A stretch of 60,117 nt of DNA from S015-6 sp964384945 (GTDB lineage: Bacteria; Desulfobacterota; DSWW01), in the NCBI GenBank assembly GCA_964384945.1, contig CAYLMK010000028.1, positions 1 to 60,117 on the forward strand, in the 5' to 3' direction. Below are positions 43,128-51,012 of this stretch, piece by piece. The stretch's first letter is position 1; each line of letters starts with the position of its first letter. A program made the translations under genes and the position numbers. The notes under the pieces were generated by a model. The model had not been told where the DNA came from. It saw only the letters and a list, made by a program, of their open reading frames with translations, and did no database searches.

Positions 43128-44074
43128 TCGCAGGGATTCACCGCAGGCTCGAGGATGGAAACCCGGCCCTTCCGACCGTCCATTTCGGCCGATACCCCGA
43201 GCGGCACGGGGAGGTTGTGCCGCCCGTGTCCCACCGGGAGGCCGCAGGCGACCGGTACGGTCAGGTCCTTCGTGTTCTGCCTGAGAACTTCCTCCATGGG
43301 TTCCTGTTCCGGCAAATCGTCTTCACCGGACTGTCCAACCTGGAATCCACCCAAGAGAAGGCCGGCAATCGAAGCGAGCTTCCCCGCCTGCCTGAGCTGA
43401 AGGAGCATTCGGTCCACCCGGTACGGCTTCTCCCCCCGGTCTTCCAGCAGGAGGATCCTTCCCCTGGTGTCCAACTCCCATGGAGTGCCCAAAGTCGAGC
43501 AAACCAATGACAGATTCCCCCCCACGATCGGGGCACGGGCAAGGCCCTTACGGATCCATCGGATGCCGTCCGCCGGGATCGGTCCCAGGGGCTCGCACCC
43601 TGTCAGGAGCCGCAGAAGGCACGTGCGGGTCAGATCGGAAAGCGCGCCCATCTCGCTCACGACAGGACCATGAAAGCAGACAAGACCGACCCTCTGCACC
43701 AGGAAGGTGAGCAGGCAGGTCGCATCACTGTAACCCAGGAAGACCTTCGGGTGGCGCTGAAACAAGGCAGGGTCCAGCCGCTCCAGGATCCGCTGCGCGC
43801 CGTAACCCCCGCGGACGACAAAGACAGCGCGGACGTCGGGATCCTCGAACATCTCCCGCAACTCATCCGCACGTTCCTGGTCCCCTCCGGCCAGGAACCC
43901 GCTCCGTCTCGCGAACAGATCGGCCCGGTGCCGGACCGCAAACCCCTGTTCCTCTAGGAAACGGATGCCCTGCTGAACCGCATCCCTGCGAAAGGGGCTC
44001 GAAGGCGCCACCAGCCCCACACAGTCCCCTTCACGCAACACCCTCGGCTTCGACAGAGCCTTCCCCGGTCCCAT
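43124..44074 (-). CDS. ldcA: Muramoyltetrapeptide LD-carboxypeptidase
   Basis: LdcA removes the terminal D-Ala from murein tetrapeptide in the cytoplasm, giving the tripeptide that Mpl uses. The 316-residue protein has VGLVAPSSPF, VRGGYGAQRIL and the nucleophile S116 in FLGYSDAT. The acidic and His partners are in RILLLEDRGEKPYRVDRML and GLPVGHGRHN (S66 family catalytic triad Ser-Glu-His). ATG at 44074 lies 8 bases after the DUF4124 gene. The frame is open much further upstream but overlaps that gene in another frame. It overlaps the next gene by four bases. Confidence 0.93.
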   Translation of the reverse strand: MGPGKALSKPRVLREGDCVGLVAPSSPFRRDAVQQGIRFLEEQGFAVRHRADLFARRSGFLAGGDQERADELREMFEDPDVRAVFVVRGGYGAQRILERLDPALFQRHPKVFLGYSDATCLLTFLVQRVGLVCFHGPVVSEMGALSDLTRTCLLRLLTGCEPLGPIPADGIRWIRKGLARAPIVGGNLSLVCSTLGTPWELDTRGRILLLEDRGEKPYRVDRMLLQLRQAGKLASIAGLLLGGFQVGQSGEDDLPEQEPMEEVLRQNTKDLTVPVACGLPVGHGRHNLPVPLGVSAEMDGRKGRVSILEPAVNPCE

Positions 44075-44082
44075 ACCCGGCC

Positions 44083-44589
44083 TTACTCCTCGGTCCGCCA
44101 GTAGAGCAGCGCCTCGCATTCTTCTTCCAGGGCCGGTACGGTATCGCGCAATGCCTCTTCCGCCTTGGCAATCTGATCCTTGACGGCCACGCGCTCCCGC
44201 TGCAACTCGTTGTTCGCCCTCGATGTCGTGCTCCTGTGGATCAGCCGGTTGAGTTCCACGAGTCTGTCCTGATTCTGTTCGAGTTGAGAGGTCCACCGCT
44301 CCCTCTCTTTCTGCGCCCCCTTCTGACATTCGGCGTACGCGTCGACCGGCGGCTCCTCTTCTGTCTCCGGAACAGGCTCCGCAGCCGGCGTGGCGGATAC
44401 CGGCTTGACGGGCAGAATTTCGACCTCCGCGCCTTTCCGCTGGGAGGCAGGCACCTTCGTCAAATCGTCGGTGAAGTATGTGTTCCCTTGGGTGTCCTGC
44501 CATCTGTAGATCTCCGCCGGCAGCGTTCCCGAAAACAAAAACGTAACCAGGGCCGTCACGAAGAGCACCATTTCACCGTACGACTTCAT
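44083..44589 (-). CDS. DUF4124-domain envelope protein
   Basis: The 168-residue protein begins with a signal-peptide-like segment (MVLFVTALVTFLFSGTLPAE). It continues into IYRWQDTQGNTYFTDDLTKVP, the short DUF4124 motif of periplasmic proteins. After a Pro/Glu linker, a helical coiled-coil region (about 95-160) ends the protein. The ATG at 44589 (MKSYGE) puts the signal segment at the N terminus; the frame is open further upstream. It precedes ldcA by 8 bases. Its function is unknown; envelope location and neighbours suggest a wall-related role. Confidence 0.8.
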   Translation of the reverse strand: MKSYGEMVLFVTALVTFLFSGTLPAEIYRWQDTQGNTYFTDDLTKVPASQRKGAEVEILPVKPVSATPAAEPVPETEEEPPVDAYAECQKGAQKERERWTSQLEQNQDRLVELNRLIHRSTTSRANNELQRERVAVKDQIAKAEEALRDTVPALEEECEALLYWRTEE

Positions 44590-44911
44590 CGATTTCTCAC
44601 CCTTCTTCTCAGGAAGCATCGATTTCCCGCCCCGGGCACGATTCCACCAGGCCCGACCGGGTTTGTTATTCAAACCATGTGCCAAGGCGGTCTTGGGGAG
44701 GCAGTATAGCCCAGGAGAACGGGAAAAAGCCAACTCCCGAAGCCCGCATTACCGGTCGGACGATGCCCTGCAACCGGTCCGATTCCCTTGACAAATCCCC
44801 TCGAACCTCTAGAATCTTTCTAGGCTTTGACGGGCCCACCCCGGCGAGAGGAGATCCGTTCGAGAGGCAACGGAGCGGCCTGCCGGCCTTCCTGGGAGGG
44901 AAATCATCCGG
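44590..44911. other. Divergent spacer between the DUF4124 gene and lgt
   Basis: 322 bases without a gene. It holds the lgt promoter (44788-44815, plus strand) and a TATACT box on the minus strand (44703-44708) that could serve the DUF4124-ldcA run, though only a poor -35 (TTGGCT, 19 bases away) accompanies it. A minus-strand stretch at 44669-44684 resembles a -24/-12 element but lacks the GC at -12. Nothing else is evident. Confidence 0.55.
44788..44815 (+). promoter_or_regulatory. Promoter for lgt-hisG
   Basis: TTGACA (44788-44793), 16-base spacer, TAGAAT (44810-44815): a strong sigma-70 match. The start is expected near 44822, giving a leader of about 90 bases to the lgt ATG. Confidence 0.7.
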
Positions 44912-45709
44912 ATGCACCCGATTTTGGTCCAGTTTTTCGGATTCAGCGTCCACTCGTACGGCGTGATGCTCGCAATCGCCTTCATCGTCGGGATCAGCCT
45001 CGCAGCCCGCGAGGCCCTCCGAACCGGCGTAGACCCGGAAAAGGTACTGAACCTTTCGTTCTGGATACTGGTCAGTTCGATTCTCGGGTCCCGCCTCTTC
45101 CACTGCGTGGTCTTCTACCCCCAATACCTGCGGGACCCCCTGAGGGTCCTGAAGTTGTGGGAGGGCGGGCTTGTGTTTTACGGAGGATTCATCGGGGCGC
45201 TTCTGGCGGGCTTTTTTTTCTGTCGCGCGCAAAGGCTCAACTACTGGGAGCTTGCAGACCTGCTCATTCCCTCCGTCATGCTCGGTTTGATGTTCGGCAG
45301 AATCGGCTGCACGCTGGCGGGCTGTTGCTTCGGGAGGGCATGCGGGCCGGATTTTGCGTTCGGTATTACATTCGACAACCCGCTCGGGCTTGGGGTGAAG
45401 AACACTCCGCTTTACCCTACGCAGGTGATCTCGGCGATCAACGGCTTCCTGATCTTCCTGCTTCTGTGGCTGTACCGAAAGAAGAAGAGGTTCCACGGCG
45501 AGCTGCTGGCGATCGCCCTGGTTGTCTACGGGGTCACCCGCACCCTGATCGAGGTCCTCCGCGAAGACCCGCGAGGCTTCCTCCGCGTGGGGCCGGCGCT
45601 TTTGTCCGAATCGCAGGTTGTGAGCATATTCATGGTTTTTTTTGCGGCCTACGTCCTGGTGTGGGTCCGCCCGAAACAGTCTCTGCCCCTTAACCTCGAA
45701 AGCAGTTAG
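44912..45709 (+). CDS. lgt: Prolipoprotein diacylglyceryl transferase
   Basis: Lgt transfers diacylglycerol from phosphatidylglycerol to the lipobox Cys of prolipoproteins in the inner membrane. The 265-residue protein has about seven hydrophobic segments, GGLVFYGGFIGALLAG, and the Lgt signature region GRIGCTLAGCCFGR. That signature has the Cys-rich variant rather than GRxGNFxNxE, as in a number of Lgt proteins outside enterics. The essential arginines in VTRTLIEVLRED are present. ATG follows GGAGGGAAATC. hisG follows 15 bases later. Confidence 0.93.
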   Translation: MHPILVQFFGFSVHSYGVMLAIAFIVGISLAAREALRTGVDPEKVLNLSFWILVSSILGSRLFHCVVFYPQYLRDPLRVLKLWEGGLVFYGGFIGALLAGFFFCRAQRLNYWELADLLIPSVMLGLMFGRIGCTLAGCCFGRACGPDFAFGITFDNPLGLGVKNTPLYPTQVISAINGFLIFLLLWLYRKKKRFHGELLAIALVVYGVTRTLIEVLREDPRGFLRVGPALLSESQVVSIFMVFFAAYVLVWVRPKQSLPLNLESS

Positions 45710-45724
45710 AAGGCAGCCCCCGAC

Positions 45725-46594
45725 ATGAAGATACGGCTCGGCCTCCCGAAAGGGAGCCTCCAGGAGGCCACGTTTCAGCTTTTCAAGAAGGCCGGTTTTA
45801 CCCTTTCCGTCGGTGATCGATCCTATTTCCCGGATGTGGATGACCCGGAGATCTCCTGTCTCCTCATCCGGGCGCAGGAGATGTCCCGGTATGTGCAGGA
45901 CGGCGTTCTGGATGTGGGCCTCACCGGAAAGGACTGGGTGCTCGAACATGGGGCCAGCGTCAAGGAAGTCGCCTCCCTGCTGTACGCCAAGGCCGGGTTC
46001 CGGCCTGTCCGCTGGGTTCTGGCCGTGCCTGCGAACTCGCGGATACGATCGGTGGAGGACTTGCAGGGCAAGCGTGTCGCCACGGAATTGGTACAGTACA
46101 CGAGGCGCTACCTGCAGAAACGGGGCGTCAAGGCGACCGTGGAGTTCTCCTGGGGGGCCACCGAGGTCAAACCCCCCACCCTCGCGGACGCGATCGTGGA
46201 ACTGACCGAGACGGGCACCACGATCAAGGCCCACAACCTGAGGATCGTCGAAACCGTCCTGGAATCCACGACCGTCCTGATCGCCAACCGAGACTCCTGG
46301 AAGGTGCCCGGAAAACGAAAGAAGATCCAGAACCTGGCCCTTCTTCTCAAGGCGGCCATTGAGGCGGAACACAAGGTCGGCTTGAAGATGAATGTTCCCA
46401 GGAAGGCCATGGAGAGGGTCCTGTCCGTTCTTCCGGCCCTCCATACGCCCACGGTCGCCCCCCTCAGCGACGAGGGCTGGTGCAGCGTGGAGGTCATTCT
46501 CGGCGAGAAGGAGGCGAGGGAACTCATTCCGGAATTGAAGCGCAAGGGCGCCGAAGGGATTTTCGAGTATCCCCTCAAGAAGCTCGTCTACTGA
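45725..46594 (+). CDS. hisG: ATP phosphoribosyltransferase, long form
   Basis: HisG catalyses the first step of histidine synthesis, joining ATP and PRPP. At 289 residues it is the long form. Two periplasmic-binding-like catalytic lobes start MKIRLGLPKGSLQEATFQLF, with TGKDWVLEHGA and the PRPP motif ADAIVELTETGTTIKAHNL. A C-terminal ACT-like regulatory domain (about 215-289) mediates histidine feedback, so no HisZ is needed. Other his genes are not here. It follows lgt closely and converges on a metallo-hydrolase gene. Confidence 0.96.
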   Translation: MKIRLGLPKGSLQEATFQLFKKAGFTLSVGDRSYFPDVDDPEISCLLIRAQEMSRYVQDGVLDVGLTGKDWVLEHGASVKEVASLLYAKAGFRPVRWVLAVPANSRIRSVEDLQGKRVATELVQYTRRYLQKRGVKATVEFSWGATEVKPPTLADAIVELTETGTTIKAHNLRIVETVLESTTVLIANRDSWKVPGKRKKIQNLALLLKAAIEAEHKVGLKMNVPRKAMERVLSVLPALHTPTVAPLSDEGWCSVEVILGEKEARELIPELKRKGAEGIFEYPLKKLVY

Positions 46595-46615
46595 AAAGTC
46601 AAGCCTCCCCCTCCG

Positions 46616-47368
46616 CTAGAGTTCGATCACAAGGCCGTCTTCGGCCAGCGTGATCGGGCCATCATAGTGGCGACGGCACGGCGTCAACAGGTCACGGCCC
46701 CTGCAGGCGGGGTAGAAATGCGTCAGCAGGAGCCGACGGCAACGCGCCTCGCCGGCCATTCTGCCGGCCTGGCCGGGCGTCAGATGCCCGGCCCGTTCCT
46801 CTCCCTCCGGAAAGGAGCACTCGAGCACGAGTAGGTCCGCATCCCTCGCGAAGGCGGAGAGCTCCTCGCAGTACTCCGTGTCTCCCGAATAGACGAGCCG
46901 TTTTCCGTTCGGCTCCCGGATTTCGAAGGCGATGGCCGACGGGCCGTGCCGAACGGGACAGGTGCTCAGTCGAACACCCCCTATCGAGGACGAACCGGGC
47001 TGAAGAACCTTCACCTTGCGTTGATATCCTTCCGCCTCGATCCAAGACCCATAGGCGGCCTCAAGGCTTCGCATGAATTCAAGCAGGCCCGCCGGGCCGA
47101 AGATGGAAAGGGGCTCCTGTCTCGGCCACTCCGGGTTGCGAAAGGCAAACAGCAGGGGAACCAGGTCTCCCGTGTGGTCGGGGTGAAGGTGGCTGAGCAG
47201 GACACCGTCCACCCGGCGGACCTGGATCCCGAGCCGGGCTGCCCGGTAGAGCGATCCGGCGCCCGGATCCAGGAAGAGCAGGGTGTCCGAGCAGCGGACG
47301 GCAATGCCGGGCGACCCTCTTTCCCGGTCCGGAATGGCCGTGCCGGAGCCCAGGACCGTGATTTTCAT
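46616..47368 (-). CDS. Metallo-beta-lactamase-fold hydrolase, RNase Z-like
   Basis: The 250-residue protein has the N-terminal ITVLGSGTAIPDRERGSPG and the zinc motif H60-L-H62-P-D64-H65, then VRHGPSAIAFEI, YSGDTEY and LTHFYP. This is the arrangement of RNase Z/arylsulfatase-like members of the superfamily. It lacks the long exosite arm of full tRNase Z, so tRNA 3' processing is uncertain; a phosphodiesterase or ester hydrolase role is possible. It is divergent from the unknown gene at 47456 and converges with hisG. Confidence 0.85.
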   Translation of the reverse strand: MKITVLGSGTAIPDRERGSPGIAVRCSDTLLFLDPGAGSLYRAARLGIQVRRVDGVLLSHLHPDHTGDLVPLLFAFRNPEWPRQEPLSIFGPAGLLEFMRSLEAAYGSWIEAEGYQRKVKVLQPGSSSIGGVRLSTCPVRHGPSAIAFEIREPNGKRLVYSGDTEYCEELSAFARDADLLVLECSFPEGEERAGHLTPGQAGRMAGEARCRRLLLTHFYPACRGRDLLTPCRRHYDGPITLAEDGLVIEL

Positions 47369-47455
47369 CCGAAACTCCCTTCACGCAACCTGCGGGTTTG
47401 TCAGTCCCCTCTCCCCATGGTACACTCGAATCTCCACGTCGCGGGAGCCCGATGC

Positions 47456-48001
47456 ATGGCCAGGGTGAAGAGCACCATCGACCTGATCATGGAGAAGACA
47501 AAGCACCTGTCCCTGGACCCCGAGGAAAAGGCGGCGTTCGAAAGGCAGCAGCTTGCCCAGAGGATCCAGGCCCCGCTTCTGCGCTACCTGCGGGGGGAAC
47601 GGGACGCAACCAACCTGGCAGATGAGCTGGATCGTTTGCCGGCGGAGACCGCAGAGGAGGGCAAGAGGCTCTGTCTTGGGTTGTTGATGGACAGCCTGAG
47701 CCCCTTCGAGGACAATCAGCGAATCCTCGCGGCCGTGAGGACCCTCCTGGGGGAGAACGAACGTCTGGCCTGGGAGAAGGCGATTGCCCCCCTCGAAGCA
47801 AGGTTCCGAGACGAGAGGCGGAAGGCCCGGGAACAGGCGGTCGAACGCTGCCGGGAGATTCTGGCCGAACGGGGCCTCGCCGGTCCCGCGCTCCTGCCTC
47901 GCCCGGATGAGGAGGACCCTTCCTGGAAGGAGCAAGAGGAACAACGCGTCCAGGCCTTTCGCGCGATGGTGAGGAAGGCTCTCGGCGATCCTCAGATGTA
48001 G
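47456..48001 (+). CDS. Uncharacterised helical protein
   Basis: This 181-residue protein is predicted wholly helical and highly charged (VKSTIDLIMEKTKHLSLDPEEKAAFERQQLAQRI at the start, DERRKAREQAVERCREIL later), with no cysteine cluster, signal or membrane segment. ATG at 47456 follows GGGAG; the open frame extends far upstream but has no other supported start. Its 3' end overlaps the convergent hydrolase gene by 10 bases. It is not recognised; helical repeats could bind protein or nucleic acid. Function unknown. Confidence 0.65.
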   Translation: MARVKSTIDLIMEKTKHLSLDPEEKAAFERQQLAQRIQAPLLRYLRGERDATNLADELDRLPAETAEEGKRLCLGLLMDSLSPFEDNQRILAAVRTLLGENERLAWEKAIAPLEARFRDERRKAREQAVERCREILAERGLAGPALLPRPDEEDPSWKEQEEQRVQAFRAMVRKALGDPQM

Positions 48002-48660
48002 TCGAAGTACATCCTCTCGATCAACGCAAAATTCTTCTCGACCGCGTCCTCATCGCAGATCGGCTCTCCATGGCCCGGCATCAGCATCGCAGCTCCCAAG
48101 GCCCTGCATCGCCGAATGCTCTGTTTGAGCAGATTGCCGTCTCCGCCGGGGAAGTCGGTCCTCCCGACCCCCTGGGGAAAGACGAGGTCTCCGCTGAAGA
48201 GGATCCTGGGCTCCGCCCAGAAAAAACAGACGGACCCCGGCGAATGTCCGGGGGTGTGAAGGACCTGAAAAAGCTCCCCTCCGACCCGCAATTCCCCCTC
48301 CTGCAGGAAGAAGTCGAACTTCACTTCCGGCATTCGCATGCCCAGCATCCGGGCAAGATAGGGTCCCATCTCCCGGATGTAGGCCTCTTCCTCGGCATGG
48401 ATCCCGACGAGAGCGCCTTGTTTTCTCAGGGTCAGGCCCCCCTCCATGTGGTCCGGGTGCCCGTGCGTGAGAAGGACGGTTTTCACGCCCTCCGGTCCGA
48501 GGCCGTCCGCCCTCATGGAGCGGAAGAGTTGCGGCAGGAAGGCCTCATGTCCGGGATCGATCAGACAGACCGACTCGTCGGCACGAACGGCATACGTATT
48601 TCCGTTGTTCGCCCGGTAATCCCGCCACGGGTAAGCGAATAGCTTCTCGTTGATCTTCAT
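47992..48660 (-). CDS. Metallo-beta-lactamase-fold hydrolase (glyoxalase II-like)
   Basis: The 222-residue protein contains the dinuclear metal motif H66-G-H68-P-D70-H71 (LLTHGHPDHMEGG), the later His in HTPGHSPGSVCF, GDLVFPQGVGRTDFPGGD with the bridging Asp, and a final His in MPGHGEP. This is the glyoxalase II/persulfide-dioxygenase-like subgroup. HTPGHSPGS and the TDFPGGD pattern are typical of YcbL-like hydrolases. The substrate is unknown. It lies 28 bases after the HD-domain gene's stop on the same strand, so the two may be cotranscribed. Confidence 0.88.
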   Translation of the reverse strand: MKINEKLFAYPWRDYRANNGNTYAVRADESVCLIDPGHEAFLPQLFRSMRADGLGPEGVKTVLLTHGHPDHMEGGLTLRKQGALVGIHAEEEAYIREMGPYLARMLGMRMPEVKFDFFLQEGELRVGGELFQVLHTPGHSPGSVCFFWAEPRILFSGDLVFPQGVGRTDFPGGDGNLLKQSIRRCRALGAAMLMPGHGEPICDEDAVEKNFALIERMYFDYI

Positions 48661-48688
48661 GGCGTGCTCCTTTGCACTCAGGCTTCTT

Positions 48689-50113
48689 TCAGATGTTGGT
48701 GGTCAGCGCATCCGCGGGAACGAACCGGAAGATCTTGTGGAAGGCCGAGGCGATCTGTCGATCGTACTCGTGGCTCAGGGCAAAGATCCTGCACTGGATC
48801 ACCCGGACCGGGATGAACCGGAAGAGTTCCTTCAGGATCTCCGTTTCGATCCGGTTGCTGGATTCGTTGTAAATGTAAATCTGAGCGTCCCCCATGTGCA
48901 GGGGGTTGATGGGCCGCGGATCAAGGTGGGCCAGGTCCACACGGAAATGGATTCCCTTCAGGTGCCTCGGCAGATTCGATCGCAGCCTTTCCTCGAGTAG
49001 CTGCGGATCCTGGACCATCCCGAAAACCTTCGGATCATCGTAGTGGGCGAGGGAGAAGGTATACTCATACGCCCTCTTCCATCGCGGCTTTCGTTGTAGA
49101 ATGCGCTGCCATTTTTTTCCAAGCCTCCTCTCTTCCGCGTCCTTTCCCTCTGAGGCCCAGCGGTTGACCTCTTCGAGCAGGAACCAGTCCGTCAGGCGCT
49201 CGTAAGCGTCCAGGTCCTTCGTCGGGTTGCAGGGACAGAGACGCTCCATGGTCGGCCGGAAGATCTCCCGGAGATGCAGGTCGATGGCCCGCGTGGTCCG
49301 GTGAAAGTACAAGTTCATGTACAGATAAAGCCGGGCGTTCAGGAACCTCACAAGGGCGGCCACGCCGGAATGGTGCAGGGTCATCCCCTTGGGGGAGAAG
49401 AAGGTGTAATAGATCAGACGGTCCACATCCACCAGGTCGGTCGATACGCCCGCCATGTACGAATCCCGAAGGACATAGTCCATGTTGTCCGCCGTGTAGA
49501 TGCCCGAGAATACGGGGCTCAGGGCAAGCAGCCAGGGGGGAACCTGTTCCTTCTGGGGTTCTGCAGGCCGCTTGACGAGAAAGGCCACGTAGCTCGGGTC
49601 GAGCACTTCGCCTTGCCTGAATTCGCCCGCCGGGCTGCGACGGATGCGGCGGATCAGGTGCGCCAGCCTTTGCTGTACGATCGCCTGGCTGATGTCTTCG
49701 TGTGTGAGACCGTAGTCGTGCAGGAAATGGGTGTCGAAGAAATGGCTGAAGGGGCCGTGGCCCAGGTCATGCAGCAGGCCCGTCAGGCGAAGCAGTTCTT
49801 CCACATAGGGCTCGGAGGGAACGGCCGGATAACATTTCTTCAGCGTGGGATACAGCTGACGGGCGAACCGGCCCGCGAGGAACATGGCGCCCAGGGAATG
49901 CTGAAACCGGCTGTGCTCGGCGGAAGGATACACCCAGAGCGCGCTCTGCACCTGATGGATCCTGCGGAGTCGCTGCACCCACGGGTGGTCGAGAATATCC
50001 CTTTCGGTGATCTCATCCGGGTGGTCGTCCACGTGGGTGGTGTACTGCATGTACCCGTGGATCGGGTCATTGATGAGGCTGATCCCCTTGTAGGGAGAAA
50101 TGCTCTGTGGCAT
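48689..50113 (-). CDS. HD-domain phosphohydrolase, SAMHD1/dGTPase-like
   Basis: This 474-residue protein belongs to the SAMHD1-like HD family. It has NDPIHGYMQYT near the N terminus, H72 (RFQHSLGA), H115-D116 (LLHDLGHGPFSHFFD) and D209 in YTADNMDYVLRD completing the metal site. These enzymes hydrolyse (d)NTPs or related phosphates, and many bacterial members lack a proven substrate. The C-terminal 200 residues are an additional alpha/beta region. ATG at 50113 gives the family N terminus MPQSISPYKG; the frame runs open upstream into an alpha/beta hydrolase gene in another frame. Confidence 0.88.
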   Translation of the reverse strand: MPQSISPYKGISLINDPIHGYMQYTTHVDDHPDEITERDILDHPWVQRLRRIHQVQSALWVYPSAEHSRFQHSLGAMFLAGRFARQLYPTLKKCYPAVPSEPYVEELLRLTGLLHDLGHGPFSHFFDTHFLHDYGLTHEDISQAIVQQRLAHLIRRIRRSPAGEFRQGEVLDPSYVAFLVKRPAEPQKEQVPPWLLALSPVFSGIYTADNMDYVLRDSYMAGVSTDLVDVDRLIYYTFFSPKGMTLHHSGVAALVRFLNARLYLYMNLYFHRTTRAIDLHLREIFRPTMERLCPCNPTKDLDAYERLTDWFLLEEVNRWASEGKDAEERRLGKKWQRILQRKPRWKRAYEYTFSLAHYDDPKVFGMVQDPQLLEERLRSNLPRHLKGIHFRVDLAHLDPRPINPLHMGDAQIYIYNESSNRIETEILKELFRFIPVRVIQCRIFALSHEYDRQIASAFHKIFRFVPADALTTNI

Positions 50114-50145
50114 GGCACACGAACCGCCTGTTTTCGTCTTTCGGG

Positions 50146-50904
50146 TCAGGAATGCAGATACTTCTCGAACCACTCCGCGGCCGCCGCCAGCGCGTTTGTC
50201 AGGGCCTGGGGCGCGGTGAACCGATGATCCACCCCCGGCAGGACCCTCAAGGCCTTCGGGCCTCGCGCGCTTGCATGGATCGCATAGGCATCCTCGACGG
50301 GCACCACCTCGTCCGCAGCGCCGTGCAGGACCAGAAGGGGAGCCGAAAGCCGGCCGGCCGCAGCCAGAACGTCCTGGGCTCGGGCGTCCTCGAAGAATCT
50401 CCTGCCGGGCTCGCCTTCTGCGCCGAGTTGATATCCCGCATCCTTCCACTCCTGCGCCTTCCGCTTCAGATCCTCCATTCGGTCCGCGATACGGGCGGGG
50501 TTCCCGACCGCGGCCAGGGTGACCAGCGCGTCGACCGAAGGGTCCTCGCTCGCATACAGGATGGCCACGGCGCCGCCCATGCTCGATCCGAGCAATCCCA
50601 GGGGGCCGGCCCCCCTCTCCCGAACCCAGGCGACCGCGCTGCGCAGGTCGTCCACCTCCTGGGCGAAGGTAATCTCCTCGAATCGTCCTTCCGACTCGCC
50701 GCAGAAGGAAAAATCGAACCGCAGAGCGGACAGCCCTCTTTCGGCGAAGGCCGCGGCAAAGGCCTTCTGCTTCGTTCCCTCTTTCGACGACATCATGCCG
50801 TGCGCCAGAACGATCGTCGACCCCAGGCGGGGCCCCGAGGAACCGCGATGAAGAATCCCGAAGAGCCTCTGGCGAAGAGAATTCCGAAAAACAACCCGTT
50901 CCAT
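50146..50904 (-). CDS. Alpha/beta hydrolase
   Basis: This 252-residue serine hydrolase shows STIVLAHGMMSSKEG (oxyanion region), RFDFSFCGESEG, and the nucleophile elbow G106-S-S108-M-G110. Asp is near 198 (LHGAADEVVP) and His at 227 (GVDHRF). The FDFSGxGxSEG pattern recalls cinnamoyl-esterase/BAAT-like hydrolases, but the substrate is unknown. No signal peptide. ATG at 50904 follows GGGGAAG; the frame is open far upstream, antisense to the glycosyltransferase gene, and that part is not coding. It precedes the HD-domain gene by 32 bases. Confidence 0.88.
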   Translation of the reverse strand: MERVVFRNSLRQRLFGILHRGSSGPRLGSTIVLAHGMMSSKEGTKQKAFAAAFAERGLSALRFDFSFCGESEGRFEEITFAQEVDDLRSAVAWVRERGAGPLGLLGSSMGGAVAILYASEDPSVDALVTLAAVGNPARIADRMEDLKRKAQEWKDAGYQLGAEGEPGRRFFEDARAQDVLAAAGRLSAPLLVLHGAADEVVPVEDAYAIHASARGPKALRVLPGVDHRFTAPQALTNALAAAAEWFEKYLHS

Positions 50905-50996
50905 TCCGTTCTTCCCCGTGAACCGTGCCCCCGGAGGGCTTCCCTCCGCAGCATCCCAATGTACCCAACGGGATGCATACAAGCAAGGATCCAGGC

Positions 50997-51002
50997 TATA
51001 AT
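50997..51002 (+). promoter_or_regulatory. -10 box close to a glycosyltransferase start
   Basis: A perfect TATAAT ends 10 bases before the ATG at 51013. No good -35 is seen (TGCATA at about 17 bases). If used, transcription would begin around 51009 and leave a leader of only about four bases, close to a leaderless message. Confidence 0.4.
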
Positions 51003-51012
51003 TCCTCTGCGT

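Noticed and set aside
44669..44684. Sigma-54-like element on the minus strand upstream of the DUF4124 gene (TGGCAC-N5-TTGAA)
   Set aside because: The -12 GC dinucleotide is replaced by GA, which is normally essential; no palindrome or IHF-like site accompanies it.
44666..46444. A 592-codon minus-strand open frame
   Set aside because: Antisense to lgt and hisG; both are full-length conserved enzymes on the plus strand.
50114..50986. N-terminal extension of the HD-domain gene
   Set aside because: The open frame continues but overlaps the alpha/beta hydrolase in another frame; the family N terminus begins at the ATG at 50113.
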